Part shown: positions 25,455 through 34,520 of the stretch, piece by piece
Numbering within the stretch: the first letter of the stretch is position 1
Layout of the letters: the number at the start of each line of letters is the position of its first letter
Notes under the pieces: model-generated
Told to the model about the DNA's origin: nothing
Seen by the model: only the letters and a program-made list of their open reading frames with translations
Database searches by the model: none
NCBI GenBank assembly: GCA_046349155.1
Contig: JAXMCW010000003.1
Span: 620,001-684,000 of the forward strand
Direction: 5' to 3'
From: Alsobacter sp046349155
GTDB lineage: Bacteria; Pseudomonadota; Alphaproteobacteria; Rhizobiales; Beijerinckiaceae
Length of the DNA stretch: 64,000 bases
Program-made: the position numbers and the translations under genes

Positions 25455-25958
25455 TCAACCCAGCGGGCAGGCCAGCACCAGGGCCGTCGCCGCGCTGCCG
25501 TCCGCCTTGCGGTAATAGGCGTCGCGCCGGCCGACCTCCTCGAAGCCGCTGCCGGCATAGAGGGCCCGGGCCGGCACATTGCCCTCGTCCACCTCCAGGA
25601 AGAGGCGGCGCACGCCGAGCGCGGCGAGCCGGCCCATGTGGTCCTGCAGCAGCGCGCGGCCCAGCCCGGCCCCCTGGGCGCGGGCGGCGACGGCGATGGT
25701 GAGAACCTCCGCCTCGTCGAGCACGCGGCGCGACAGCACGAAGCCGTCGAGATCGCCCGCGCGGCGGAAGCAGGAGGCCGGCCAGGACGGGTTGCGGCGG
25801 ACGCCCTGGGCGAGCACGGCGGGATCGAGGATCATGGCCTCGACCTCCGGCGCGCTCCAGCCCCGCCGGAACGCCTCCCCGTGCAGGATCGAGACGATCC
25901 CGGCATCGGCCGCGCGCAGCGGGCGGATGGAGGGGGGACGGGACGAGGACGCAACCAT
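25455..25958 (-). CDS. rimI: Ribosomal-protein-alanine N-acetyltransferase RimI (GNAT)
   Basis: 167 residues from ATG 25958, 10 bases past the tsaB stop. GNAT fold: the acetyl-CoA binding segment is R-A-Q-G-A-G-L-G-R-A-L-L, preceded by the beta strand E-A-E-V-L-T-I-A-V and followed by L-F-L-E-V-D-E-G-N-V-P-A-R-A-L-Y and G-F-E-E-V-G-R-R-D-A-Y-Y. RimI acetylates the N-terminal alanine of S18. The tsaB-rimI pairing supports the name; GNAT substrates are hard to be sure of. Confidence 0.92.
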   Translation of the reverse strand: MVASSSRPPSIRPLRAADAGIVSILHGEAFRRGWSAPEVEAMILDPAVLAQGVRRNPSWPASCFRRAGDLDGFVLSRRVLDEAEVLTIAVAARAQGAGLGRALLQDHMGRLAALGVRRLFLEVDEGNVPARALYAGSGFEEVGRRDAYYRKADGSAATALVLACPLG

Positions 25959-25968
25959 GACGCGGAAC

Positions 25969-26652
25969 TCAGCGGCGCGGGATGCGCACGTGGTCCTGCG
26001 GCTTGGCGTCGGGCGGACGCAGGTACACGGGCTTGGGCGGCGCGCGCTCGGCCACGGCCACCGCCCCCAGGCGGGCGACCCACAGGATATCCGGCGCAGC
26101 GCCATCGTCCACCACCGTGGCGTCGAGCCCGATCGCCAGCGCCTCCGCCAGGAGCACGCCGGCCCCGGAGCCCACAATGCGGACCGCGCCCGTGCCGAGC
26201 TGGCGGGCCGCGTCGCGGGCGGGCACGATGCGGGGGGGCACCACGGTGCGCCCGGCCGGGCCGAAGACCTGCAGGTAGACCTGGCCGTGGCGCGCGTCGA
26301 TGGCCGACGCCACGAGCGTGCCGACGCCGGAGGCCACCACCGGGGCGGCGTAGGCGGAGAGCGTGGTGACGCCCACGCAGGGCTTGCCCGTGCCGAGCGC
26401 GATGGCGCGGGCCGCGGAGATGCCCACCCTCAATCCCGTGAAGCTGCCGGGCCCGACGCTGACGGCGATGCGATCGAGGCCGGCAAAGCCGTCCTCGCTG
26501 CGGGCCACGACGCGTTCCACGAGCGGCATCAGCGCCTCGGCATGGCCCCGCTCCATGGCGAGGCTCTCCCGGATCGGCGGATCCTCGCTCCCGGCCTGCA
26601 GGATGCAGGCCGCGCAGGCTCCCAGGGCAGTGTCGATGGCGAGGACGCGCAC
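25969..26652 (-). CDS. tsaB: tRNA threonylcarbamoyladenosine biosynthesis protein TsaB
   Basis: 227 residues from GTG 26652. TsaB is the partner of TsaD in making t6A37 of ANN-decoding tRNAs. The ASKHA-type N-terminus (V-L-A-I-D-T-A-L-G) and the signature S-V-G-P-G-S-F-T-G-L-R-V-G are clear, as is I-D-A-R-H-G-Q-V-Y. It is followed by rimI, the standard alphaproteobacterial order (tsaB-rimI-fur-plsC-miaB). Confidence 0.95.
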   Translation of the reverse strand: MRVLAIDTALGACAACILQAGSEDPPIRESLAMERGHAEALMPLVERVVARSEDGFAGLDRIAVSVGPGSFTGLRVGISAARAIALGTGKPCVGVTTLSAYAAPVVASGVGTLVASAIDARHGQVYLQVFGPAGRTVVPPRIVPARDAARQLGTGAVRIVGSGAGVLLAEALAIGLDATVVDDGAAPDILWVARLGAVAVAERAPPKPVYLRPPDAKPQDHVRIPRR

Positions 26653-26793
26653 GATCAGTCTCCGGCGGGGACCGACCCGACGCCGCCTGCCATCTTGCTT
26701 GCAGAAGGTGCGCCGACTCGGCTGGTCACCATAGCCGAGGCGGGGCGATCGTTTCGAGTCCGACGTCTCGCCGAATCGGCGGGAAACGCGGCG

Positions 26794-27360
26794 TCAGACA
26801 GCCTGGACCTCGCGCACGTCCGGCAGGAAGTGCCGCAGCAGGTTCTGGATGCCGTGCTTCAGCGTGGCCGTCGAGGACGGACAGCCCGAGCAGGAGCCCT
26901 TCATCGTGAGGTAGACGATGCCGTCCCTGAAGCCCTTGAAGGTGATGTCGCCGCCGTCGCCAGCCACCGCCGGGCGGACGCGCGTCTCCAGGAGCTCCTT
27001 GATCGTCTCGACCGTGCCGGCATCCGCCTCGTCGAAGAACTCGTCGCCCTCCTCGGCCGCGGCCGCGGCATGGGCATCGCCCTCGAGCAGCGGGTCGCCG
27101 GAGAGGAAGTGCTCCATGATGGCGCCGAGGATGGCGGGCTTCAGGTGCTGCCACTCGCCGTCCTTCTTCGTCACCGTGACGAAGTCGCTGCCGAAAAACA
27201 CGCCGGTCACGCCGGGCACGGCGAAGAGACGGTGAGCGAGCGGCGAGCGCTCGGCGGCGCGCGCGTCGCGGATGTCGAGCGTGCCCTCGCTCATGACGGT
27301 GCGGCCCGGCAGGAACTTGAGCGTGGCCGGGTTCGGCGTGGCTTCGGTCTGGATGAACAT
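26794..27360 (-). CDS. NifU/NfuA-like iron-sulfur cluster scaffold
   Basis: 188 residues from ATG 27360 (M-F-I-Q-T-E-A-T-P-N-P). The N-terminal Nfu_N domain (T-L-K-F-L-P-G, then G-V-F-F-G-S-D-F-V-T-V) is joined to a C-terminal NifU domain holding G-D-G-G-D-I-T-F and the cluster-binding C-S-G-C. It probably carries and transfers 4Fe-4S clusters in the cytoplasm; MiaB, encoded in this region, is a plausible client by function but no link is shown. A short acidic linker lies between the domains. Confidence 0.94.
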   Translation of the reverse strand: MFIQTEATPNPATLKFLPGRTVMSEGTLDIRDARAAERSPLAHRLFAVPGVTGVFFGSDFVTVTKKDGEWQHLKPAILGAIMEHFLSGDPLLEGDAHAAAAAEEGDEFFDEADAGTVETIKELLETRVRPAVAGDGGDITFKGFRDGIVYLTMKGSCSGCPSSTATLKHGIQNLLRHFLPDVREVQAV

Positions 27361-27530
27361 CGGTGTCTCCTCAGGCGTCCGGTTCAAGGCCGGCGGCTGG
27401 TGGTGTCGCGCGGACGTAGCACGGCGCGCCCGCGGCGGCGAGTGTCCTTCGCGCACGGGCGCCGCGCAAGCACCGCACTCTCCCGAGATGGGGCGATGCG
27501 CGGCGGATTCAATGCGGGAGGCGCCCTTGT

Positions 27531-28028
27531 TCAGGCGAGGGCGTCGATCTCGGCGTCCTGAAGCTGGCCGGGGACGATGGCAATGGGCACGGGGAACTGG
27601 CCCGAGGCCTTGCCCGCGAGGTGGCTCACCAGCGGCCCGGGGCCCTCGCCGCCGGGGCTCGCCGCGAGGACCAGGAGCGCCATGTCCTCGTCCTCCTCGA
27701 TCAGCGCAAGGATCTGGTCGGAGCGGGCGCCGGTTCGCACGACGAGGATGGGCTCGATGCCGGCGACCGCGCGGGCCACGTCGGCAGCCGTCTCGAGCTC
27801 GGCGCGGGCCTCGCCTTCCGCCTCGGCCTGCAGCAGGTCGCCGACCCCCAGCCATTCCTGGCTCTGCGGCGGGGCGATGACGGCCAGCAGCACGAGGTCG
27901 GCCCCGACCCGACCCGCACGGCGCGCGGCGAAACGCACGGCGCGGCTGCATTCCGGCGTGTCGTCGACGACGGCCAGAAACCTGGGACGGTGGCCCATCT
28001 CGTAGGAGCGGCGCGGCTTTCCGGGCAT
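27531..28028 (-). CDS. Universal stress protein (UspA family)
   Basis: 165 residues from ATG 28028 with GGGGAGGGG upstream. One USP domain: F-L-A-V-V-D-D-T-P-E-C near the N-terminus, a long alpha/beta fold with V-R-T-G-A-R, and a C-terminal I-A-I-V-P-G. The canonical ATP-binding G-2x-G-9x-G(S/T) motif is recognisable only in weak form (A-S-P-G-G-E-G-P-G), so nucleotide binding is uncertain. It is a single gene between trpS and the Nfu gene. Confidence 0.88.
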   Translation of the reverse strand: MPGKPRRSYEMGHRPRFLAVVDDTPECSRAVRFAARRAGRVGADLVLLAVIAPPQSQEWLGVGDLLQAEAEGEARAELETAADVARAVAGIEPILVVRTGARSDQILALIEEDEDMALLVLAASPGGEGPGPLVSHLAGKASGQFPVPIAIVPGQLQDAEIDALA

Positions 28029-28167
28029 GGCCCCTCCCCTGCGCGAGCGGCCATGCTGGCAGCCGCCGGCGACGCGGGCAAGCGGAGCCTCGGCGCTCCC
28101 CGGCGGCGTCATGGCGAGCGAACGCGAAGCGCTCCCCCGCCATGCAGGCCGGGGGCGCGCCGATCCC

Positions 28168-29208
28168 TCACTTGCGGCGGATGAAGCCCACGATGTCCTT
28201 CACTGCGTCCATCGTCTGGCGCGCCATCACTCCCGCGCGGCCGGCGCCGTCCGCTAGCACGCCGTCAATATAGGCGTGGTCGGCCTGAAGGCGCTTCATC
28301 TCGGCGCTGATCGGGCCGAGCTTCTGGACGGCGACGTCGACCAGCGCGCCCTTGAACACGGAGAACTGGCTGCCGCCGAACTCGCGCAGCACCTTGTCCT
28401 TCTCCACCTCGGCCAGGGCCGCGTAGATGGTGACGAGGTTCTCCGCCTCGGGCCGGCCGGCAAGCCCGGCCGCCTCGGTCGGCAGGGGCTCGGGATCCGT
28501 CTTGGCCTTGCGGATCTTCTGGGCGATGGCGTCGGCGTCGTCGGCGAAGGTGAGGCGCGAATAGTCGGAGGGGTCCGACTTCGACATCTTCTTGGTGCCG
28601 TCGCGCAGGCTCATGACCCGCGGCGCGGGACCCTGGATGAGAGGCTCGGGCAGCGGAAAATAGGCCTCGTCGAAGCCGGCCGCCGCGATGCTCGCGGCAT
28701 AGTCGTTGTTGAACTTCTGCGCGATGTCGCGGGAGAGCTCCAGGTGCTGCTTCTGGTCTTCGCCCACCGGGACATGGGTCGCGCGGTAGACCAGGATGTC
28801 GGCCGCCATCAGCGTGGGATAGCTGTAGAGGCCCACGGACGCGTTCTCGCGGTCCTTGCCGGCCTTCTCCTTGAACTGCGTCATGCGGTTCAGCCAGCCG
28901 ATGCGGGCGATGCAGTTGAACACCCAGGCGAGCTCGGCGTGCTCGGGCACCTGGCTCTGGTTGAACACGATATGCGCCCTGGGGTCGATGCCGCAGGCGA
29001 GGAAGGCGGCCGTGACCTCGCGGATATTGGCCGTCAGTTCGCGCGGATCCTGCGCCACCGTGATGGCGTGCATGTCGACCACGCAATAGATGCAGTCATA
29101 GGACTCCTGCAGCGCCACGAAGCGCTTGATGGCCCCGAGATAATTGCCGAGGTGCAGGTTCCCGGTCGGCTGCACGCCCGAGAAGACGCGCTGAGGGAAG
29201 GAAGGCAT
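28168..29208 (-). CDS. trpS: Tryptophanyl-tRNA synthetase
   Basis: 346 residues from ATG 29208 with GAGGGAAGGAAGG upstream. Class I synthetase charging tRNA-Trp. The HIGH-type motif is P-T-G-N-L-H-L-G-N-Y and the second signature is K-K-M-S-K-S-D-P-S. The G-E-D-Q-K-Q-H-L-E-L segment of the family is intact. It follows murJ on the same strand after a 65-base gap, a common rhizobial pair. Confidence 0.97.
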   Translation of the reverse strand: MPSFPQRVFSGVQPTGNLHLGNYLGAIKRFVALQESYDCIYCVVDMHAITVAQDPRELTANIREVTAAFLACGIDPRAHIVFNQSQVPEHAELAWVFNCIARIGWLNRMTQFKEKAGKDRENASVGLYSYPTLMAADILVYRATHVPVGEDQKQHLELSRDIAQKFNNDYAASIAAAGFDEAYFPLPEPLIQGPAPRVMSLRDGTKKMSKSDPSDYSRLTFADDADAIAQKIRKAKTDPEPLPTEAAGLAGRPEAENLVTIYAALAEVEKDKVLREFGGSQFSVFKGALVDVAVQKLGPISAEMKRLQADHAYIDGVLADGAGRAGVMARQTMDAVKDIVGFIRRK

Positions 29209-29273
29209 GGTCCGTCTCCAGAATCGGCGGCCATATTACAAGGAGGCCGCCCCGGCGCAAGGCCGAAGGCCGT

Positions 29274-30833
29274 TCAGCCCCGTTCGCGCCAGTCGGCCGG
29301 GGTGACGGCGCGCAGCCCGAAGGCCGCGCCCGCATAGACCGCGAGGCCGCCCAGGCAGAGGGCGGCCAGGGCGACGGCGCGGGGCAGGACGGGCCGGCCG
29401 GCGGCGAGCCAGCCCTCCGCCAGCGGCACGGCGAGCCACAGGGCGGCGCCCATGACGAGGCTCGCCAGCAGGATGCGCGGGGCCCGGGCGCGCAGCCGCG
29501 CGTCCGTGCGCCAGAGATCCCCGCCCGCGAGCACCCCCGCGAGGACGGCAGCCCCGGCGAAGGACCCGACGGTGACGCCGAGCGCGATGCCGCGGACGCC
29601 GAAGGGCCCGTCCAGGGCCGTCGCCCCCACCCAGGTCATCAGCAGCGCGACCACGGCGGCCATGAAGGGCGGCAGCGCCGCCTCGCGCGCGAAAAAGGGC
29701 TGGGCGAGCACGCGCGTCACCGCCGCCGCGGCGAGGCCCGGCGCGAGGGCGGCGAGCGCCGCGGCCGTCTCGGCCGCGTCCTCGGCGGTGAAGGCCCCGT
29801 GCTCGAACAGGACGACGACGATGGGCCGGGCCAGCACGACCAGGGCCACCGAGGCCGGCAGCGCCACGAGCAGCGACCATTCCATGGCGCGGTTCTGGGC
29901 GTGATGGACGGCCGCCAGCGCGCCGCTGCGCAGCAGGCGCGCGACCTCGGGCAGCAGGACCACGCCCATGCCGACGCTGACGAAGCCGAGCGGAAGCTGG
30001 AACACGCGGTCGGCGTAGTAGAGGCGCGAGACCGAGGCGGGCGTGTGGGAGGCGACCTGCGTCGCCACGATGATGGCGAGCTGGGCGGCCAGGACGGTCG
30101 CGACGGCCGGCAGCCCCAGCGCGAACATGCGCCGCACGGGCGGCGACAGGCGGGGCCAGGCGAAAAGCGGGCGGACATCGCGCGACAGCAAGGCCGGGAG
30201 GAGGACGACGAGCTGCGCGACGCCGGCCGCGGACACCGCGACCGACAGGATCGCGCCCTGCCGGACGTCCTCCATCGCCGAAAGCTGGAGCGCGAGCAGC
30301 ACGCCGACCAGAACCACGTTGACCGCGACCGGCGCGAACGCCGCCGCGAGGAAGCGTCCCGCGGCGTTCAGCACCGCGCCGGCGAGCGCGGTCAGCGTGG
30401 TCGCGGCGACGAGCGGCAGGGTCAGGCGGAGATAGGCGGTCGCAAGCCCGAACCGGACGCTGTCCTCGGCATAGCCGCGGGCCACCAGCAGCACGAGCGC
30501 AGGCGCGAAGACCTCGGCCAGGGCGACGATGACGAGAAGCGCCAGGGCCATCGTGACCAGGGCCTCGCCCGCGAAGCGTCGCGCCGCCTCGTCCCCCTCC
30601 TCGGCGCGGATGCGCTGGTCGACCGGGACCAGGGCGGCGTTGAGGCCGCCCTCCCCCAGCACGCGGCGCACGATGCCCGGCAGGCGGAAGGCGACGAGGA
30701 AGGCGTCGGCCGCAGGGCCGGCGCCCAGCATGGCCGCGATCAGCACGTCCCTGACGAAGCCCAGGATGCGCGACAGCGCGGTGGCGACCCCGACGGCGAG
30801 GCTGGATTTCGCGAGCGAGGTCCGAGGCGGCAT
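29274..30833 (-). CDS. murJ: Lipid II flippase MurJ (MVF family)
   Basis: 519 residues from ATG 30833. An in-frame start at 30905 would add 24 polar residues and is less likely. About 13-14 hydrophobic helices fit the MOP-superfamily fold. Family features are R-I-L-G-F-V-R-D-V-L-I-A-A near the N-terminus, A-D-A-F-L-V-A-F-R-L-P and the R-R-V-L-G-E-G-G-L-N segment. It flips lipid II across the inner membrane for peptidoglycan synthesis. No strong Shine-Dalgarno site precedes the chosen start. Confidence 0.94.
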   Translation of the reverse strand: MPPRTSLAKSSLAVGVATALSRILGFVRDVLIAAMLGAGPAADAFLVAFRLPGIVRRVLGEGGLNAALVPVDQRIRAEEGDEAARRFAGEALVTMALALLVIVALAEVFAPALVLLVARGYAEDSVRFGLATAYLRLTLPLVAATTLTALAGAVLNAAGRFLAAAFAPVAVNVVLVGVLLALQLSAMEDVRQGAILSVAVSAAGVAQLVVLLPALLSRDVRPLFAWPRLSPPVRRMFALGLPAVATVLAAQLAIIVATQVASHTPASVSRLYYADRVFQLPLGFVSVGMGVVLLPEVARLLRSGALAAVHHAQNRAMEWSLLVALPASVALVVLARPIVVVLFEHGAFTAEDAAETAAALAALAPGLAAAAVTRVLAQPFFAREAALPPFMAAVVALLMTWVGATALDGPFGVRGIALGVTVGSFAGAAVLAGVLAGGDLWRTDARLRARAPRILLASLVMGAALWLAVPLAEGWLAAGRPVLPRAVALAALCLGGLAVYAGAAFGLRAVTPADWRERG

Positions 30834-31237
30834 CGAAACGGGCGTTGACTCAGGGCGGGCTGAAGATGCCACCGAAAGATGAAGTCTTTCCGTCGAATGC
30901 GGCACGCAAAGGTCGTGCCGAGGACGAGATCGCGATGTCGCAGGTCCGGGATGCGACCACGATGGGGACAGCCGGCGGCCCAGGCGGGGCGTCGCAGCCC
31001 CTTGACGCCTTTCGCCAAGAGACCGGCCAGCGCAGGGCGCGCAAGGCCAGGCCCGCTAAAAGTGAGGCGGAAATCACGGTTTTTGACCGCCGTCAGGTCA
31101 GAGCGGACATCGTCGACGTGGGATTGGGCAGCTTCGACTCGTGCTTCCCATATTCGCAGGCCAGGCGTCGGGCAGGTTGGCAAGGCGTGTCGGCAATCCT
31201 TGCCCAACGTCAAATCCTGGGGCGATCCTCCGGCGCC
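30834..31237. other. Intergenic region between hslU and murJ
   Basis: 404 bases between the hslU stop and the murJ start, both on the minus strand. It presumably holds the murJ promoter and the end of the hslVU transcript. The open frame on the minus strand that crosses into murJ has no recognisable features. I see no RNA, repeat or strong hairpin. Confidence 0.5.
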
Positions 31238-32545
31238 TTACAGGATGAACCGGCTCAGGTCCGCATTGGCCGCGAGGTCCCCAACCGCCTTCTCGACATA
31301 GGCGGCGTCGATGGTGATCGTTTCGCCGCCCCGGTCGGGGGCGGTGAAGGAGATGTCGTCCAGGATGCGCTCCATCACCGTCTGCAGGCGGCGCGCGCCG
31401 ATGTTCTCGACGGTGGAGTTCACCTTCACGGCGATGCGGGCGATGGCGTCGATGGCGTCGTCGGCGAAGACGAGGTCGACGCTCTCGGTCTGCATCAGCG
31501 CCACGTACTGCTTCACGAGGCTCGCCTCGGTGTCGGTGAGGATGCGGCGGAAATCCGCCTCGTCGAGCGAGGACAGCTCGACGCGGATCGGCAGGCGGCC
31601 CTGCAGCTCCGGCAGGAGGTCGGACGGCTTGGCCACGTGGAAGGCGCCGGAGGCGATGAAGAGGATGTGGTCCGTCTTCACCGAGCCGTGCTTGGTGGAG
31701 ACGGTGGTGCCCTCGATCAGCGGCAGGAGGTCCCGCTGCACGCCCTCGCGCGACACGTCGGCCCCGCCGCGTCCCTCCCGCGCGCAGATCTTGTCGATCT
31801 CGTCGAGGAAGACGATGCCGTTCTCCTCCACTTGCCGGACGGCCTCGGTCACGATCTGGTCCTGGTCGAGCAGCTTGTCGCTCTCCTCGGCGATCAGGGG
31901 CTCGTAGGCCTCGGCGACCGTGGTGCGGCGCGTCCGGGTGCGCCCGCCCATGGCCTTGCCGAAGATGTCGCCGATCGAGATCGCCCCCACCGAGGCGCCG
32001 GGCATGTTGGGCAATTCGAACAGCGGCATGCCGGCGCTGGACTGGGCCACCTCGATCTCGATCTCCTTGTCGTCGAGCTCGCCGGCGCGCAGCTTGCGGC
32101 GGAAGCTCTCGCGGGTGGACTGGCTGGAGCCCGGCCCCACGAGCGCGTCGAGCACCCGCTCCTCGGCGCCGCGCTCGGCCTTGGCGCGCACGTCCTTGCG
32201 CTTGCTCTCCTTCACGAGGCCGATGCCGACCTCGACCAGGTCGCGCACGATCTGCTCCACGTCGCGCCCGACATAGCCCACCTCGGTGAACTTGGTGGCC
32301 TCGATCTTGAGGAAGGGCGCGCCCGCGAGCTTGGCCAGCCGGCGCGAGATCTCCGTCTTGCCGCAGCCTGTCGGCCCGATCATCAGGATGTTCTTGGGGA
32401 GAACCTCCTCGCGCATGGGGCCGGTGAGCTGCTGGCGCCGCCAGCGGTTGCGCAGCGCGATGGCGACGGCGCGCTTGGCGTCGCGCTGGCCGACGATGAA
32501 GCGGTCGAGCTCGGAGACGATCTCGCGGGGAGAAAAGGTGATCAT
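31238..32545 (-). CDS. hslU: ATP-dependent protease ATPase subunit HslU
   Basis: 435 residues. AAA+ unfoldase of the HslVU (ClpYQ) protease. Walker A is at residues 57-64 (G-P-T-G-C-G-K-T), the pore loop is G-Y-V-G-R-D, and Walker B is F-L-D-E-I-D-K-I. The C-terminal D-L-S-R-F-I-L that inserts into HslV is intact. ATG 32545 lies 27 bases after the hslV stop, so hslV-hslU form one transcript, usually heat-inducible. Confidence 0.97.
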   Translation of the reverse strand: MITFSPREIVSELDRFIVGQRDAKRAVAIALRNRWRRQQLTGPMREEVLPKNILMIGPTGCGKTEISRRLAKLAGAPFLKIEATKFTEVGYVGRDVEQIVRDLVEVGIGLVKESKRKDVRAKAERGAEERVLDALVGPGSSQSTRESFRRKLRAGELDDKEIEIEVAQSSAGMPLFELPNMPGASVGAISIGDIFGKAMGGRTRTRRTTVAEAYEPLIAEESDKLLDQDQIVTEAVRQVEENGIVFLDEIDKICAREGRGGADVSREGVQRDLLPLIEGTTVSTKHGSVKTDHILFIASGAFHVAKPSDLLPELQGRLPIRVELSSLDEADFRRILTDTEASLVKQYVALMQTESVDLVFADDAIDAIARIAVKVNSTVENIGARRLQTVMERILDDISFTAPDRGGETITIDAAYVEKAVGDLAANADLSRFIL

Positions 32546-32572
32546 GACGGACCGATGCTGGGCCGGGACGGA

Positions 32573-33130
32573 TCAGTCCGTCTCGAGCGATTCGATGGTG
32601 AGGTTGGCGTTGGTGTAGACGCAGATCTCGGCGGCGATGCCCAGGCTCTTGCGCACGATGGCCTCGGCGTCGAGGTCGGTGTCGACGAGGGCGCGCGCCG
32701 CGGCGAGCGCGTAATTGCCGCCTGACCCGATGGCCATGACGCCGTCCTGCGGCTCCAGCACGTCGCCGGTGCCCGACAGGATCAGCCCGACCTTGCGGTC
32801 GGCGACCAGCATCATGGCCTCCAGCCGGCGCAGGTAGCGGTCGGTTCGCCAGTCCTTGGCGAGCTCGACGCAGGCGCGCATCAGCTGCCCCGGATATTGC
32901 TCCAGCTTGCCCTCCAGCCGCTCGAAGAGCGTGAAGGCGTCGGCGGTCGCGCCGGCGAAACCCGTGATCACCTCGCCCTTGGCGAGCCGGCGGACCTTGC
33001 GTGCGTTGGACTTCATCACGGTCTGGCCCAGGCTCACCTGGCCGTCGCCGCCGATCACCACCCGGCCGCCCTTGCGCACCATGAGGATCGTGGTGGCGCG
33101 CCAGCGCCTGTCGTCATTGTCTTCACTCAT
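32573..33130 (-). CDS. hslV: ATP-dependent protease peptidase subunit HslV
   Basis: 185 residues from ATG 33130. The threonine protease of HslVU. A 12-residue propeptide precedes the catalytic T13-T14-I-L of the mature protein; other proteasome-type features are G-G-D-G-Q-V-S and G-S-G-G-N-Y-A-L-A-A-A-R. It is divergent from hisB across a 220-base gap that should contain both promoters. Confidence 0.97.
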   Translation of the reverse strand: MSEDNDDRRWRATTILMVRKGGRVVIGGDGQVSLGQTVMKSNARKVRRLAKGEVITGFAGATADAFTLFERLEGKLEQYPGQLMRACVELAKDWRTDRYLRRLEAMMLVADRKVGLILSGTGDVLEPQDGVMAIGSGGNYALAAARALVDTDLDAEAIVRKSLGIAAEICVYTNANLTIESLETD

Positions 33131-33350
33131 GGCGGCCTATCCTGGGTGGCGAACGCGGCACATGTAGGGCTTTCCGGCGCGTTCACCAATGGACCCCGGT
33201 CGACGGCCCGCGCCGGGCGGCCCGCGGCAGGCCGGAGAGAACGGCAAGGAACACCCGCGCTCCGAGGTGGCGGAGGCGCGTGCGAGTTGCTAGAACCCCC
33301 GCGCGCCCGGGTTTTCGGCCGGGAACCGGCGCTTTTGCACGGAGCAGACC

Positions 33351-33938
33351 ATGAGGGCCGCGAGCATCGCCCGCAAGACCAGCGAGACCGACGTGAGCGT
33401 CAGCCTCGCCTTGGACGGGACCGGCAAGGCCGAGATCGCCACGGGCGTCGGCTTCCTGGACCACATGCTCGAGCTCCTGGCCCGCCACGCGCTCTTCGAC
33501 GTGACCGCCCGCTGCACGGGCGACCTGCACGTGGACCAGCACCACACGGTGGAAGACGTGGGCATCGCGCTCGGCCAGGCCTTCGCCAAGGCGCTGGGCG
33601 ACAAGACCGGCATCGTGCGCTACGCCAGCGTCCACCTGCCCATGGACGAGACGCTGAGCCGCGTGAGCGTCGACATCAGCGGGCGGCCCTTCCTGGTGTT
33701 CCGCACGGACTTCCCGCGAGACAAGATCGGGACCTTCGACACCGAGCTCGTGCGGGAGTGGTTCCAGGCCTTCGCGATGAACGCCGGTGTCACCCTGCAT
33801 GTCGAGACGCTCTACGGAGAGAACGCGCACCACATCGCCGAGAGCTGCTACAAGGGCCTCGCCCGGGCCCTGCGGCAGGCGGTGGCGCTCGACCCGCGCG
33901 AGGCCGGCCGCGTTCCCTCGACCAAGGGCTCGCTCTGA
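33351..33938 (+). CDS. hisB: Imidazoleglycerol-phosphate dehydratase
   Basis: 195 residues, monofunctional (no phosphatase domain), ATG 33351 with GGAG 6 bases upstream. Catalyses step 6 of histidine synthesis. The metal-binding motifs D-Q-H-H-T-V-E-D and N-A-H-H-I-A-E-S are intact, with G-F-L-D-H-M-L near residue 35. First gene of the hisB-DUF2628-hisH-hisA-hisF-hisE cluster. Confidence 0.97.
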   Translation: MRAASIARKTSETDVSVSLALDGTGKAEIATGVGFLDHMLELLARHALFDVTARCTGDLHVDQHHTVEDVGIALGQAFAKALGDKTGIVRYASVHLPMDETLSRVSVDISGRPFLVFRTDFPRDKIGTFDTELVREWFQAFAMNAGVTLHVETLYGENAHHIAESCYKGLARALRQAVALDPREAGRVPSTKGSL

Positions 33939-34031
33939 GGCTCCGGCGCCCGCTCGCCGCGCGTCCGGGTTTCCCGTCAGCCCCGCGATGCACTAGGCTC
34001 GCCGCTCACGTCCCCGCCCCCGGAGACCGCC

Positions 34032-34520
34032 ATGACGCTCTACACGGTCCATTCCCCCGAACTGGCCGGTTCCCGGGACGCGCAGCTCATGCAGGTCGTG
34101 CTCGTGAAAGACGGCGTCCACTGGCTGGCGCTCGTCTTCCCGATCCTCTGGCTGCTCTTCCACCGGATCTGGTGGGGCCTGCTGGGCTATGTCGCCGCGG
34201 TGATCGTGCTCGCCTTGCTCGGCCAGGCGATGGGCGTGCCGCAGGCGGCCATCGCCGTGCTCGACGCGCTGATCGGGCTGGCGCTCGCCGTCTTCGCGCA
34301 TGACCTGCAGTCCTGGCAGCTCGGCCGGCGCGGCTATGCGCCTGTCGACGTCGTGACGGGACGGGACCAGGACGAGGCGGAACGCCGCTATTTCGACCGC
34401 GTCTTCGCCGGCGAGGCCTCCGTCGCGCCCATCGGCCCGACGGCCCGGCCGCCTGCGCCGCGGCCCCAGCCCCATCCCCAGGTGCTCGGGCTGTTCCCCG
34501 AGGCGGAGGGGGCGCGATGA
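34032..34520 (+). CDS. DUF2628 membrane protein in the his operon
   Basis: 162 residues, ATG 34032 with GGAG upstream. The start M-T-L-Y-T-V-H is followed by two or three hydrophobic helices (about residues 28-85), then a polar tail with Y-F-D-R-V-F and a Pro-rich end. Matches the DUF2628 family, often found between hisB and hisH in Hyphomicrobiales. It overlaps hisH by 4 bases (ATGA), so it is translated with the histidine genes, yet a membrane protein has no known part in the pathway. Confidence 0.88.
   Translation: MTLYTVHSPELAGSRDAQLMQVVLVKDGVHWLALVFPILWLLFHRIWWGLLGYVAAVIVLALLGQAMGVPQAAIAVLDALIGLALAVFAHDLQSWQLGRRGYAPVDVVTGRDQDEAERRYFDRVFAGEASVAPIGPTARPPAPRPQPHPQVLGLFPEAEGAR

Noticed and set aside
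30740..31213. Open frame across the murJ start and upstream gap
   Set aside because: It overlaps the conserved murJ N-terminus in another frame and has no family features.
33131..33350. Sigma-32 type heat-shock promoter before hslV
   Set aside because: Weak -35 and -10 resemblance with wrong spacing; not enough to claim.
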